From assembly GCA_017648525.1 (NCBI GenBank), contig JAGCIP010000200.1, forward strand, positions 1-14,012: 14,012 bases of DNA. The letters are read 5' to 3'. The notes under the pieces are model-generated. The model did not search any database. It saw only the letters and a list, made by a program, of their open reading frames with translations, and had not been told where the DNA came from. A program made the translations under genes and the position numbers. Positions 1 through 7,190 of the stretch are shown here, in pieces (position 1 is the stretch's first letter; each line of letters starts with the position of its first letter). The DNA is from Clostridia bacterium. Lineage in GTDB: Bacteria > Bacillota > Clostridia > Christensenellales > Borkfalkiaceae.

Positions 1-76
1 CGGGGTATGGCGCAGTTGGTAGCGCGCTTGTCTGGGGGGCAAGAGGCCGTGAGTTCAAGTCTCGCTACTCCGACCA
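1..76 (+). tRNA. tRNA-Pro (anticodon GGG), complete with encoded CCA
   Basis: A full cloverleaf can be folded by hand. The acceptor stem is 1-7 with 66-72 (one G-T pair), the D stem 10-13 with 22-25, the anticodon stem 27-31 with 39-43, and the T stem 49-53 with 61-65 around the loop TTCAAGT. The anticodon at 34-36 is GGG, which reads proline codons CCC and CCU. The discriminator is A73 and CCA 74-76 is encoded. The gene starts at the first base of the window, so its promoter is outside. It converges on ftsZ. Its 3' end is duplicated at 197-220. Confidence 0.96.
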
Positions 77-77
77 A

Positions 78-114
78 CAAAAAACGCAGTGGATATAATT
101 CATTGCGTTTTTTG
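78..114 (+). terminator. Rho-independent terminator after tRNA-Pro
   Basis: Arms 78-91 and 101-114 form a 14-bp stem with one G-T pair around a 9-nt loop. The stem has a short GC-containing core (ACGCA/TGCGT) next to an A6 tract upstream and a T6 tract downstream. It begins two bases after the tRNA CCA, so it fits as the tRNA terminator. The A/T symmetry would let it also work on the other strand. Confidence 0.75.
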
Positions 115-120
115 TATTGT

Positions 121-207
121 TAGGGATAGCGAGACTCAGAACGTAGTTCACATACGAACGAAGTGAGTATTGCGGAGCATTAGCGTAGCAACGTGCCTCG
201 CTACTCC
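121..207. repeat. Hairpin-rich, cloverleaf-like element ending in the tRNA tail copy
   Basis: The outer arms 123-133 (GGGATAGCGAG) and 197-207 (CTCGCTACTCC) pair over 11 positions with one G-T pair and one mismatch. Inside lie two smaller foldbacks: ACTCA 134-138 with TGAGT 164-168, holding CGTA 142-145 with TACG 153-156; and TTGC 170-173 with GCAA 188-191. No open reading frame is visible. The structure suggests a folded RNA or a palindromic mobile repeat of REP or MITE type. Its right end is the duplicated tRNA 3' end. It is not itself a tRNA: there is no D arm or T arm and no consistent anticodon loop. Confidence 0.6.
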
Positions 208-214
208 GACCAAC

Positions 215-246
215 AAAAAAAAGCAGTCTGATTAGACTGCTTTTTT
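215..246 (-). terminator. Terminator of the dcw operon, downstream of ftsZ
   Basis: GCAGTCT 223-229 pairs with AGACTGC 234-240 around the loop GATT, flanked by A8 (215-222) and T6 (241-246). On the - strand the hairpin ends in T8, a strong intrinsic terminator 12 bases past the ftsZ stop. On the + strand it ends in T6, so it can also stop read-through from the tRNA side. It separates the convergent tRNA and dcw transcripts. Confidence 0.88.
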
Positions 247-258
247 AATATTTTCATT

Positions 259-1491
259 TTATTTCTTAAATAATCTTTTCATAAAAGCGGGAAGTTCTTT
301 ACCCTTGGGTTGTTTTGGGTCACTATTAAGTTCTTCTTCGATTTTTTCAATTACGGGGTCTGGCAAGGGTTTTTCCACCGTGTTTTCAACGACAGCCGCT
401 TTTTCTTGTAATTTCTTTTCTTCTTCTTCAATTTTTTCAACCAACGGCAAAACGGTGCTCTCCGTAACCTTTGGTTCTGCTTTTACTTCTTGAACAGATT
501 TTATTTCTATAATAGCCGGTGTGTCGTCTATAGTTTTGCCCGCACTAAAACCTGTTGCAATAACTGTAATCTTAACTTCGTCGTTCATACTATCATCAAT
601 CGTAGCACCGAAAATAATATTTGCCGAAGAATCAATAATTCCTTGAATTAAATTAGCGGCTTCGCTAACTTCTTGGAGCATAAGGTCTTTTCCGCCCGTA
701 ACGTTAAGAATAACTGATTTTGCGCCCTCAATAGTAGTTTCAAGTAAGGGACTAGAAACGGCTTGTCTTACAGACTCAATAATTCTATTTTCGCCTTTTG
801 CCCTACCTATACCCATGTGCGCCAAACCTTGACTACGCATTACGGTATTAACGTCTGCAAAATCAAGATTAATTAGCGACGGTGTTGCAATTAAATCAAC
901 AATTCCAACTATACCTTGTTTAAGCATATCGTCCGCAACCTTAAACGCATCAAGCATACCCGTTTGCGGGGGCAAATATTGGAGCAACTTGTCGTTAGGA
1001 ATAACAACTAGCGTATCTACGTATTTTTTAAGGTTGATAATCCCTTTATTTGCGTTTTCATTTCTAACTTTTCCTTCAAAAGAGAAAGGTTTAGTAACAA
1101 CCGCAATAGTTAAAATCCCCATTTCTTTGGCAATTCTCGCTACTACAGAGGCTGCGCCTGTACCAGTTCCGCCACCCATACCTGCAGCGATAAACAATAG
1201 GTCTGTGCCCGCTAATTGAGCTGCTATTTCTTCTTTGCTTTCTTCCGCTGCGCTTTCACCTATGTTGGGGTCGCTACCAGCACCCAAGCCTTTAGTTAGT
1301 TGTGCGCCGATTTGAATGCAATTTTCAGCCTTAGAAAGCAATAGCGCTTGATTATCAGTATTAACAGCGTAAAATTTTGCGCTTGAAATATTAGATTCAA
1401 TCATGCTATTAACGGCATTGCATCCGCCACCGCCTATACCCATTACTTTAATTACAGCTGAATTTATGCTTAAATTTTGATTTCCAAACAT
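259..1491 (-). CDS. ftsZ: Cell division GTPase FtsZ
   Basis: FtsZ is the tubulin-like GTPase that polymerises into the Z ring at mid-cell. The 410-residue protein has the N-terminal GGGG nucleotide loop (20-23), the tubulin signature GGGTGTG (106-112) and the T7 loop NLDFAD (208-213) that triggers hydrolysis in the neighbouring subunit. The globular part ends near residue 320. A charged, Glu/Lys-rich linker (about 330-395) follows, then a short conserved tail (LPAFMKRLFKK, 400-410) of the kind that binds FtsA, SepF and other partners. The ATG is preceded by AAGGAG at a good distance. It is the last gene of the operon, 31 bp after ftsA, and is followed by a strong terminator. The linker holds two EKIEEE units. 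The identification is secure. Confidence 0.98.
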   Translation of the reverse strand: MFGNQNLSINSAVIKVMGIGGGGCNAVNSMIESNISSAKFYAVNTDNQALLLSKAENCIQIGAQLTKGLGAGSDPNIGESAAEESKEEIAAQLAGTDLLFIAAGMGGGTGTGAASVVARIAKEMGILTIAVVTKPFSFEGKVRNENANKGIINLKKYVDTLVVIPNDKLLQYLPPQTGMLDAFKVADDMLKQGIVGIVDLIATPSLINLDFADVNTVMRSQGLAHMGIGRAKGENRIIESVRQAVSSPLLETTIEGAKSVILNVTGGKDLMLQEVSEAANLIQGIIDSSANIIFGATIDDSMNDEVKITVIATGFSAGKTIDDTPAIIEIKSVQEVKAEPKVTESTVLPLVEKIEEEEKKLQEKAAVVENTVEKPLPDPVIEKIEEELNSDPKQPKGKELPAFMKRLFKK

Positions 1492-1522
1492 TTTTTCTCC
1501 TTTATCTTACACTTTTGAATTT

Positions 1523-2632
1523 TTATTGTGCAAGCGCTAAATCTAAAAGCGATAATACCGCAGATTCAGTAGGCTTGTTCATTAACGGTACTTTTGGTGC
1601 AATTACTTCTACTATTGCCCCAAGTCTTCCCGACAAATGCTCTTTTGCGCCACGAACGTATGTAATTCCACCGCCCGTAATCATTATCGGCACGTATTCG
1701 GGAATACTATATCCCGAATTTTCTAAACTCTCAGACAAACTTTCACATAGATTTTCTAAACTTTTTAACACAAGTTCTTTTATCTCGTCCGCACTATAAT
1801 ACTGTCCGTTATCGCCGTAAATCAAGTTAACGCCCGAACTTGGCGATATACTAGTTAAACTAACTTGTCTTTTCAAGTTTTCAGCCAAATCAAAATCTAT
1901 TGAATAATTTTGACTTATTTCTGCCGTTATGTATCCACCGCCGTATGAAAAGGTATCCTTATATAGTAGCCCGTCCCCTTGAATGATGGTAACCGTAGTT
2001 GAAATATGTCCAACGTCGGCAATAATAGCAATTCTATCTCTAGTTTCAGCATCAACCAAGTATAATGCCTGAGCAAGGTCAGATGAAACGCACTCGACTT
2101 TAATTATCCCAGCCGACTCTAAAATCGGCTTAACAATATCGATAAAGTAATTAGAACAAAGAACGAAAGATAATTTACCTTTTAGAATCTCACTCGTTGA
2201 CCCCAAAGGATTTGCCAAACGGCGGAAATCATCTAATTCATATACGATTGCAGAACGATTTATTAACGTATATTTACTACTGCTTATAACGAAAGCCGAA
2301 TCAAATAAAGCGTCCACGTCTTTTTCTTTAATTTTTTTCTTTTTAGAAAAGGAAATTTGGCTATCCTTAACAAACACCTTTGTAAATTCGCCCGGCACAC
2401 CAACGTAAACTTCTTTAACTTCTCCGTGTGTTTCTTTCCTTATCCTATCGCCAACCGAATACAATATGCGTTTAAGCTTGTCTTCATCAAAGAAAGCGCC
2501 GTCAACGTAACCGTCGTAATCATAAGAAAAACGCCCCTTAATAATGAAAGTTTTATTTATTCCCCTTTCACCTATTACCGCCGTAATTTTTGACGAGCCA
2601 ACGTCAATAACGGCAACCTGTTTCTTTCGCAT
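1523..2632 (-). CDS. ftsA: Cell division protein FtsA, short form without C-terminal membrane helix
   Basis: FtsA is an actin-like ATPase that normally ties FtsZ filaments to the membrane. Visible motifs are phosphate-1 (VIDVGSSKITAVIG, 8-21), phosphate-2 (IADVGHISTTV, 204-214), GGGYITAEI (231-239), and the adenosine motif ITGGGITYVRGA (318-329). An SHS2-type insert lies near 80-170. I place the start at ATG 2632, which has GGGAG 6 nt upstream; this gives 369 residues and a 20-nt gap after ftsQ. An upstream start inside ftsQ is possible but has no comparable site. The protein ends at SAVLSLLDLALAQ, where the ATPase fold closes. The linker and amphipathic helix that follow this point in E. coli and B. 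subtilis FtsA are missing, and the DNA up to ftsZ does not encode them in the same frame. Confidence 0.93.
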   Translation of the reverse strand: MRKKQVAVIDVGSSKITAVIGERGINKTFIIKGRFSYDYDGYVDGAFFDEDKLKRILYSVGDRIRKETHGEVKEVYVGVPGEFTKVFVKDSQISFSKKKKIKEKDVDALFDSAFVISSSKYTLINRSAIVYELDDFRRLANPLGSTSEILKGKLSFVLCSNYFIDIVKPILESAGIIKVECVSSDLAQALYLVDAETRDRIAIIADVGHISTTVTIIQGDGLLYKDTFSYGGGYITAEISQNYSIDFDLAENLKRQVSLTSISPSSGVNLIYGDNGQYYSADEIKELVLKSLENLCESLSESLENSGYSIPEYVPIMITGGGITYVRGAKEHLSGRLGAIVEVIAPKVPLMNKPTESAVLSLLDLALAQ

Positions 2633-2652
2633 AATTCTCCCTTTCGGTAATT

Positions 2653-3411
2653 TTACTTTTGTTCCGACCAAGTGGCTTGTATTTTGCCATCAGCCGTCTT
2701 ATTAACTAAAATATTCTTAAACATTTTCTCATAGTCGTTTGCGTGTGTGTCGTAGGCGCTAAAACCTTCTATGGCTTTCTGCACGCCGTCTTCATCAGCC
2801 TTTTGAACGACTATATCAACACCCGTGTAAATTCCAAAGGTAACGTCTGCCGACTCACCACCCATTGTAAACACGGTAATTTCTTCTATACAATCGGTTA
2901 AATTAACGCTCTTTGCCATTTCAAAAACGAGTTTAAGCAATTGGTCGTTATCCGTCTTTACAACTTTTCCTATAGTACCATCCAACAAACTTATTCCATC
3001 AAGACTTAAAACTATTTTATCTCTTTCTCCACTTGGCACAGTACTAACCGTACGCAAAACAAAGCCGTCTGTGGTAGTAACTAAATAGCCGTTAGGACAC
3101 TCAAGATAATATATCTCACGGCGTTCTTTTACGTTTACCTTAACTACGTTTGGAAAGGACTTTTCCACCGATAAGATTTCCATATAATGATTGTCTTTTA
3201 GACAGTCGTAAATTTCTTGCTCGTCTAAAAAAAGCAAATTCTTATTTAACAAAGCGTCAAACTTTTCTTGAAGTTTTTCTACAGCGGTATTTTCAGACAC
3301 GGAAAAAGTCGTTTCCACTTTTCTAATTGAGAAAATCCCAAAAAAGGAAAACGTGACTACTAACACAAATAGTGCGATAATTAATACCGTCAAACTTCTT
3401 TTAAGTTTCAT
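2653..3411 (-). CDS. ftsQ: Cell division protein FtsQ/DivIB
   Basis: This is a bitopic divisome protein of 252 residues. A short positively charged N-terminus (KLKR) is followed by one membrane segment (about 7-27) and then an extracellular part. A POTRA domain lies at about 28-97, ending in the typical pattern SVEKSFPNVVKVNVKERREI (81-100), with a beta domain behind it. In the FtsQ family this part binds FtsB and FtsL (DivIC and FtsL in Gram-positives) and regulates septal synthesis. The ATG is 10 bp after the murA stop, with a modest GGGT ribosome site. Position between murA and ftsA matches the family. Sequence conservation in FtsQ is low, so the call rests on topology, the POTRA pattern and context. 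Confidence 0.92.
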   Translation of the reverse strand: MKLKRSLTVLIIALFVLVVTFSFFGIFSIRKVETTFSVSENTAVEKLQEKFDALLNKNLLFLDEQEIYDCLKDNHYMEILSVEKSFPNVVKVNVKERREIYYLECPNGYLVTTTDGFVLRTVSTVPSGERDKIVLSLDGISLLDGTIGKVVKTDNDQLLKLVFEMAKSVNLTDCIEEITVFTMGGESADVTFGIYTGVDIVVQKADEDGVQKAIEGFSAYDTHANDYEKMFKNILVNKTADGKIQATWSEQK

Positions 3412-3421
3412 CTTTTACCCG

Positions 3422-4675
3422 TTAATCGTAAATTGTTTTTATGTCTGCGCCTAAAAAACGCAATTTCTCATCCATTTCTGTGTAACCACGTTTAATATGT
3501 CGCACGTTTTCAACCACCGTAGTACCACTTGCATTTAGCCCAGCAAGAACTAACGACGCTCCCCCACGCAAATCTTCTGCAAGCACTTGCGCTCCATTAA
3601 GCCGTTCAACCCCTTTAATATAAGCGGTTCTGCCTTTGACCTTAATATCTGCGCCCATTTTAATTAACTCGTCAACGTGACGATAGCGAAATTCAAAAAT
3701 ATTTTCAGTAACCTGAGACTCGCCCTTAGAGACCGATAAAAGCGCCATTGTTTGCGCTTGCAAATCTGTGGAAAAATATGGAAATGGACCTGTTGAAAAT
3801 GAGAACGATTTTCTTTCATTTCCACTTTTCACGTATATTATATCATTTTTTATAGTAACTTTACAAGTATTATCGCAAAGTTTATGTATTAAAGACCAAA
3901 TATTTTTTGCATTGCAGTTAGATAATTCTATTTCCCCGCCCGTAATAACGGCAGAAAGCAAAAAAGTTCCCGCCTCAATCCTATCTGGTATAGGCGTATA
4001 AGTTGTTCCGCTAAGTTTTTTAACCCCTTCGATTAGTATTGTAGAAGTACCCGCACCGTACACCTTTCCCCCCATAGAATTTAAAAAATTCATAAGGTCA
4101 ACTATTTCAGGCTCTTTCGCTGGGTTATGTATTTCCGTTTTACCCTCCGCAAGCACAGATGCCAACATTACGTTTTCTGTCGCACCAACTGATGGGAAAT
4201 TAAAATGAATTACCCGCCCCCGCATTTTTTCAGCATAACATTTTATCTCGCCGTTTTCTTCTAAAATGATGACGCCCAACTCTTTAAGCGCATTTAGATG
4301 TATATCAACTGGGCGCGCACCTATGTCGCACCCGCCGGGATGACTTAATTCCGCTCGTTTCATTCTTGAAAGCAAAGCGCCCATCATAAATATAGAAGAG
4401 CGCAATTCTTTTCCTAAACTTGCAGAAATAACGTAGTCGTTTATATTCTTGCTATCAACCACTAAATCGTTTCCGCAAAACTCGGTTTTTACTCCTAATA
4501 CATTTAAAATCTTTATCATAGAAAAGACGTCCAAAATTTTAGGACAATCTTTAATCACTACTCTTTCATCAGTCAAAATTGCACCTGCAAGCATAGGGAG
4601 TACCGAATTTTTAGCACTGCTTACACGCAATTTCCCGCTTAATTTCCTACCGCCGTTAATCACGTATTTTTCCAT
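3422..4675 (-). CDS. murA: UDP-N-acetylglucosamine 1-carboxyvinyltransferase MurA
   Basis: MurA transfers enolpyruvate from PEP to UDP-GlcNAc, the first committed cytoplasmic step of peptidoglycan synthesis. The start is ATG 4675 with GGAG 6 nt upstream, giving 417 residues, the usual family size; a TTG 12 nt further up has no ribosome site. Lys22-Asn23 (AKNSVLP) and the catalytic loop HPGGCDIGARP with Cys116 are present, so the enzyme should be sensitive to fosfomycin in the normal way. Later motifs are IPDRIEAGTFL, TDLQAQTMALL and the C-terminal KRGYTEMDEKL. It sits 45 bp after ftsW, where many clusters have murG. Its start codon lies within one arm of a perfect inverted repeat (4666-4717). 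Confidence 0.96.
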   Translation of the reverse strand: MEKYVINGGRKLSGKLRVSSAKNSVLPMLAGAILTDERVVIKDCPKILDVFSMIKILNVLGVKTEFCGNDLVVDSKNINDYVISASLGKELRSSIFMMGALLSRMKRAELSHPGGCDIGARPVDIHLNALKELGVIILEENGEIKCYAEKMRGRVIHFNFPSVGATENVMLASVLAEGKTEIHNPAKEPEIVDLMNFLNSMGGKVYGAGTSTILIEGVKKLSGTTYTPIPDRIEAGTFLLSAVITGGEIELSNCNAKNIWSLIHKLCDNTCKVTIKNDIIYVKSGNERKSFSFSTGPFPYFSTDLQAQTMALLSVSKGESQVTENIFEFRYRHVDELIKMGADIKVKGRTAYIKGVERLNGAQVLAEDLRGGASLVLAGLNASGTTVVENVRHIKRGYTEMDEKLRFLGADIKTIYD

Positions 4676-4717
4676 AAATCGCTCCAAATTAGTTGATTTT
4701 ATATTTTATGGAAAAAT
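4666..4717 (-). promoter_or_regulatory. Perfect 13-bp inverted repeat enclosing the murA ribosome site
   Basis: Arms 4666-4678 (ATTTTTCCATAAA) and 4705-4717 (TTTATGGAAAAAT) are exact reverse complements separated by 26 bp. In the transcript the upstream arm can pair with the arm that contains the murA ATG (4675-4673), leaving the GGAG ribosome site in the loop. The pairing would hide the start codon. This may be a translational control hairpin or merely a processed or degraded junction. It is AT-rich, with three G-C pairs, so stability is moderate. Confidence 0.55.
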
Positions 4718-4720
4718 TGA

Positions 4721-5842
4721 TTAAAAAGTTAAACTTCCACGTTTAGAAATATTAAACAGCACCCCCATTTCCGCCATAAAAATTATAATTGATGTATTTC
4801 CGCTTGACACTAATGGTAAAGGCAAGCCTGTCGGCGGAATACTCCCCGTAACCACCAAAGCGTTTACAACCGTCTGTATCCCAAAAATCATAGTTATCCC
4901 AACTGAAAGTAAAAAACCAAATACGTCTTGTGCTTTAGACGCTATTTTTAACCCCCTATAAATAATAAATCCTAATAAAGTAAAGAAAAAAATTAAACCG
5001 ACAAAACCTATCTCTTCACCTATAACAGACAAAATAAAATCCGATTCTGCAAATGGCAAGAAAGCGTATTTTTGTCTAGAATTAAAAAGTCCAACGCCAA
5101 AAAAACCACCCGAACCAAGCGCATATAGCGACTGCAATAATTGATACCCTTCACCTTTAGGGCTAGACCAAGGATTTAAGAATGCCGAAAGCCTATTGAG
5201 CCTGTAAGGCTCAATAATTATTAGTAAAACACCTAAAATCACGGCTGGAATAATCATAAATACGAAATATTTTATTTTCATGCCTGCGCTAAATAAAATA
5301 GTTAACATAAGAGTTGCCACGCACACGGTTATAGACATATTAGGCTCGATTATAATTAGCAAACAAGTAGCCCCGCCGTACATTAATACGGGCAAAACGC
5401 CTAAAAAACTTTTTGCTCTTTGTGGCTTTTTTGATAAATAAGTAGCCGAAAAAAGAATTAGCGAAAATTTAGCAATTTCCGACGGCTGTATAGTAATACC
5501 GCCAAGACCTATCCATCTTTTAGCCCCGTAATTTTCTACACCTATCCCCGGAACAAAAACAAGAATTAAAGTAACGAAAGATATTATTGACACGGGCAAG
5601 GTAAATTTTTGTAATTTTAGATAATCAAACCTACCCGCTACAAACATAGCAACCGTGCCAAAAACAACGCCAATCGCTTGTTTTTTAACAAAATAAAAGG
5701 GGTCGCCGTAGGTTTTATTTGCCGAATAATTACTTGCCGAATATATAAAAAGCGTTCCTATTAAAGCAAGCAAAACCACAGCGATAAGTAACAAGTAATC
5801 ACCGTGGTTTTTTGGATTGTTTTTAAGTTGTAATTTTTTCAA
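4721..5842 (-). CDS. ftsW: SEDS glycosyltransferase FtsW (or SpoVE)
   Basis: This is a polytopic membrane protein of 373 residues of the SEDS family (FtsW/RodA/SpoVE), which polymerises lipid II into glycan strands together with a class B penicillin-binding protein. Family motifs are GAKRWIGLGGITIQPSEIAK (106-125), RLSAFLNPW (217-225), the loop before SDFILSVIGEE with the essential Asp268, and TGSIPPTGLPLPLVSSGNTS (332-351). The usual EPD motif reads EPN (166-168). The start is TTG 5842, adjacent to the murD stop (TAA-TTG) and preceded by GGTGGGGG about 9 nt upstream; there is no ATG near the N-terminus. Sequence alone cannot decide between vegetative FtsW and the sporulation form SpoVE. Position in the dcw cluster supports FtsW, though B. 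subtilis has spoVE there. Confidence 0.93.
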   Translation of the reverse strand: MKKLQLKNNPKNHGDYLLLIAVVLLALIGTLFIYSASNYSANKTYGDPFYFVKKQAIGVVFGTVAMFVAGRFDYLKLQKFTLPVSIISFVTLILVFVPGIGVENYGAKRWIGLGGITIQPSEIAKFSLILFSATYLSKKPQRAKSFLGVLPVLMYGGATCLLIIIEPNMSITVCVATLMLTILFSAGMKIKYFVFMIIPAVILGVLLIIIEPYRLNRLSAFLNPWSSPKGEGYQLLQSLYALGSGGFFGVGLFNSRQKYAFLPFAESDFILSVIGEEIGFVGLIFFFTLLGFIIYRGLKIASKAQDVFGFLLSVGITMIFGIQTVVNALVVTGSIPPTGLPLPLVSSGNTSIIIFMAEMGVLFNISKRGSLTF

Positions 5843-7183
5843 TTATAATTCCCCCACCAACTTAACAAAGGCGTCGCCCCGTTCTTCAAACCCGCTAAAT
5901 GCGTCGTAACTTGCGCAAGCAGGACTAAGAAGAACGCAATCCCCACTTTGTGCGTACATTGACGCTATTTTTACTGCACAATCGAATTTTTCCGTAACGG
6001 TGAGATTATATATTCCAAGCCTACTTGCAACTTCTAAAAGATTATATCTCGTAGCCCCCGTTAAAACAACGTGTTTAATAGCGCTTACTTTAACCTTTTC
6101 AAAAAGAGCGGTATAATCTTCACCTTTTTCGCTACCGCCAAGTATTAAAACGGTGGGTTTAACCATTGTTGAAAGAGCGCTTATTGTAGATGCGGTGTTG
6201 GTCGCTTTAGAATCGTTATAATAATCAACCCCACCTTTATTTGCCACAAATTCTATGCGGTGCTTAACACCGTTGAAAGTCTTAATTGATTCAGCAAGCG
6301 TAGAAGTTTCAATTTTTAGGAGTTTTGCACACGCTATTGCAAACAAGGCGTTATAAGCGTTATGCTCGCCTTTTAGGCGCAATTCTCTTTCGTCAACTAT
6401 GTATTCGCCCTTATAATAAAACTTGCCGTTTTCAAGATACGCCCCGTCCACCTTTTCTTTGGCAGAAATCCAAACGACTTTGCCGTTAGTTTCAGTAAAA
6501 AATGATTTTACCGTTTGGTCGTCGTAATTTAAGACGGTAAATTCACTTTCCCTTTGATTTTTGAAAATACGCTTTTTAAGAAAAACGTAATTTTCCATAG
6601 TGTAATGTCTTTCTAAATGGTCTGGCGCAATATTTAAAATGCACGCTATATGTGGACAAAAAGAAAACACACTTTCAAGTTGAAAACTAGAAGTTTCAAC
6701 TATACAAACGCAATCTTTACTAATTTCATCTATCTTTTGCGTTAGCGGGATTCCAACGTTACCGACGAGTTTATTGTTAAGCCCTGCGTGAGTTAATATT
6801 TCGTTTATTAGTGAAACGGTAGTTGTTTTTCCGTTTGTACCCGTTACCGCTATCATTGTCGGTAAAAATTGCAAATACCCAAACTCTAACTCGCCTATAA
6901 TTCTTTTTCCTAACTGCTTTGCACGCACGGCTATTTCGTGGTTTATAGGCACACCGGGACTTAAAACTACTATATCGTAAAAATCTAAATTTTCTTCTAC
7001 TCTTTCTCTTGAAACACAGTCCACGCCCATTTCAATGAGTTTAGATTTTGCCATCTGTGCTTTTTCAGAGTTCAACTCTTCTAAAACGCTACAAGTTCCA
7101 CCCGCATCATAAATATATTTTGCAACGGCAAAACCGCTTTTAGACGCACCTAATATTAAAAATTTTTGTGATTTAATATGCAT
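5843..7183 (-). CDS. murD: UDP-N-acetylmuramoyl-L-alanine--D-glutamate ligase MurD
   Basis: MurD adds D-glutamate to UDP-MurNAc-L-Ala using ATP in the cytoplasm. The 446-residue protein has a Rossmann-like N-terminal domain (ILGASKSGFAVAKY, 10-23), the Mur ligase P-loop TGTNGKTTT (114-122), ETSSFQLE (163-170), NIAPDHLERH (184-193), Lys203 as the likely carbamylated lysine, NDSKATN (323-329), and the C-terminal signature SPACASYDAFSGFEERG (420-436), which is specific for MurD. I chose ATG 7183: its GAGG site overlaps the TGA stop of mraY and is 5-6 nt away. An upstream in-frame start inside mraY would add 14 unlike residues. The gene ends directly against the ftsW start. Confidence 0.97.
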   Translation of the reverse strand: MHIKSQKFLILGASKSGFAVAKYIYDAGGTCSVLEELNSEKAQMAKSKLIEMGVDCVSRERVEENLDFYDIVVLSPGVPINHEIAVRAKQLGKRIIGELEFGYLQFLPTMIAVTGTNGKTTTVSLINEILTHAGLNNKLVGNVGIPLTQKIDEISKDCVCIVETSSFQLESVFSFCPHIACILNIAPDHLERHYTMENYVFLKKRIFKNQRESEFTVLNYDDQTVKSFFTETNGKVVWISAKEKVDGAYLENGKFYYKGEYIVDERELRLKGEHNAYNALFAIACAKLLKIETSTLAESIKTFNGVKHRIEFVANKGGVDYYNDSKATNTASTISALSTMVKPTVLILGGSEKGEDYTALFEKVKVSAIKHVVLTGATRYNLLEVASRLGIYNLTVTEKFDCAVKIASMYAQSGDCVLLSPACASYDAFSGFEERGDAFVKLVGEL

Positions 7184-7190
7184 TTTTACC

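Larger units (their letters stand above)
61..220. repeat. 24-bp direct repeat of the tRNA-Pro 3' end (61-84 and 197-220)
   Basis: Bases 61-84 and 197-220 are identical over 24 bp. The repeat covers the 3' strand of the T stem, the 3' strand of the acceptor stem, A73, CCA and the first eight downstream bases, with a unit length of 136 bp. A copied tRNA 3' end is the classical footprint of site-specific integration at a tRNA gene (attL/attR). It could equally be the end of a dispersed repeat family that carries tRNA-derived ends. No integrase lies in between, so any integration reading would concern a remnant. Confidence 0.85.

Noticed and set aside
121..220. A second tRNA gene next to tRNA-Pro
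   Set aside because: Only the last 16 tRNA bases are present. The 5' side does not offer a D arm, anticodon arm or T arm of the right size.
1492..1522. A frameshifted continuation of FtsA that would restore the membrane helix
   Set aside because: Only 31 bp separate ftsA and ftsZ, and they contain the ftsZ ribosome site. There is no room for a linker and helix.
4676..4687. TTG start for murA at 4687
   Set aside because: The bases of this TTG overlap the GGAG that serves the ATG at 4675, and no ribosome site lies upstream of it.
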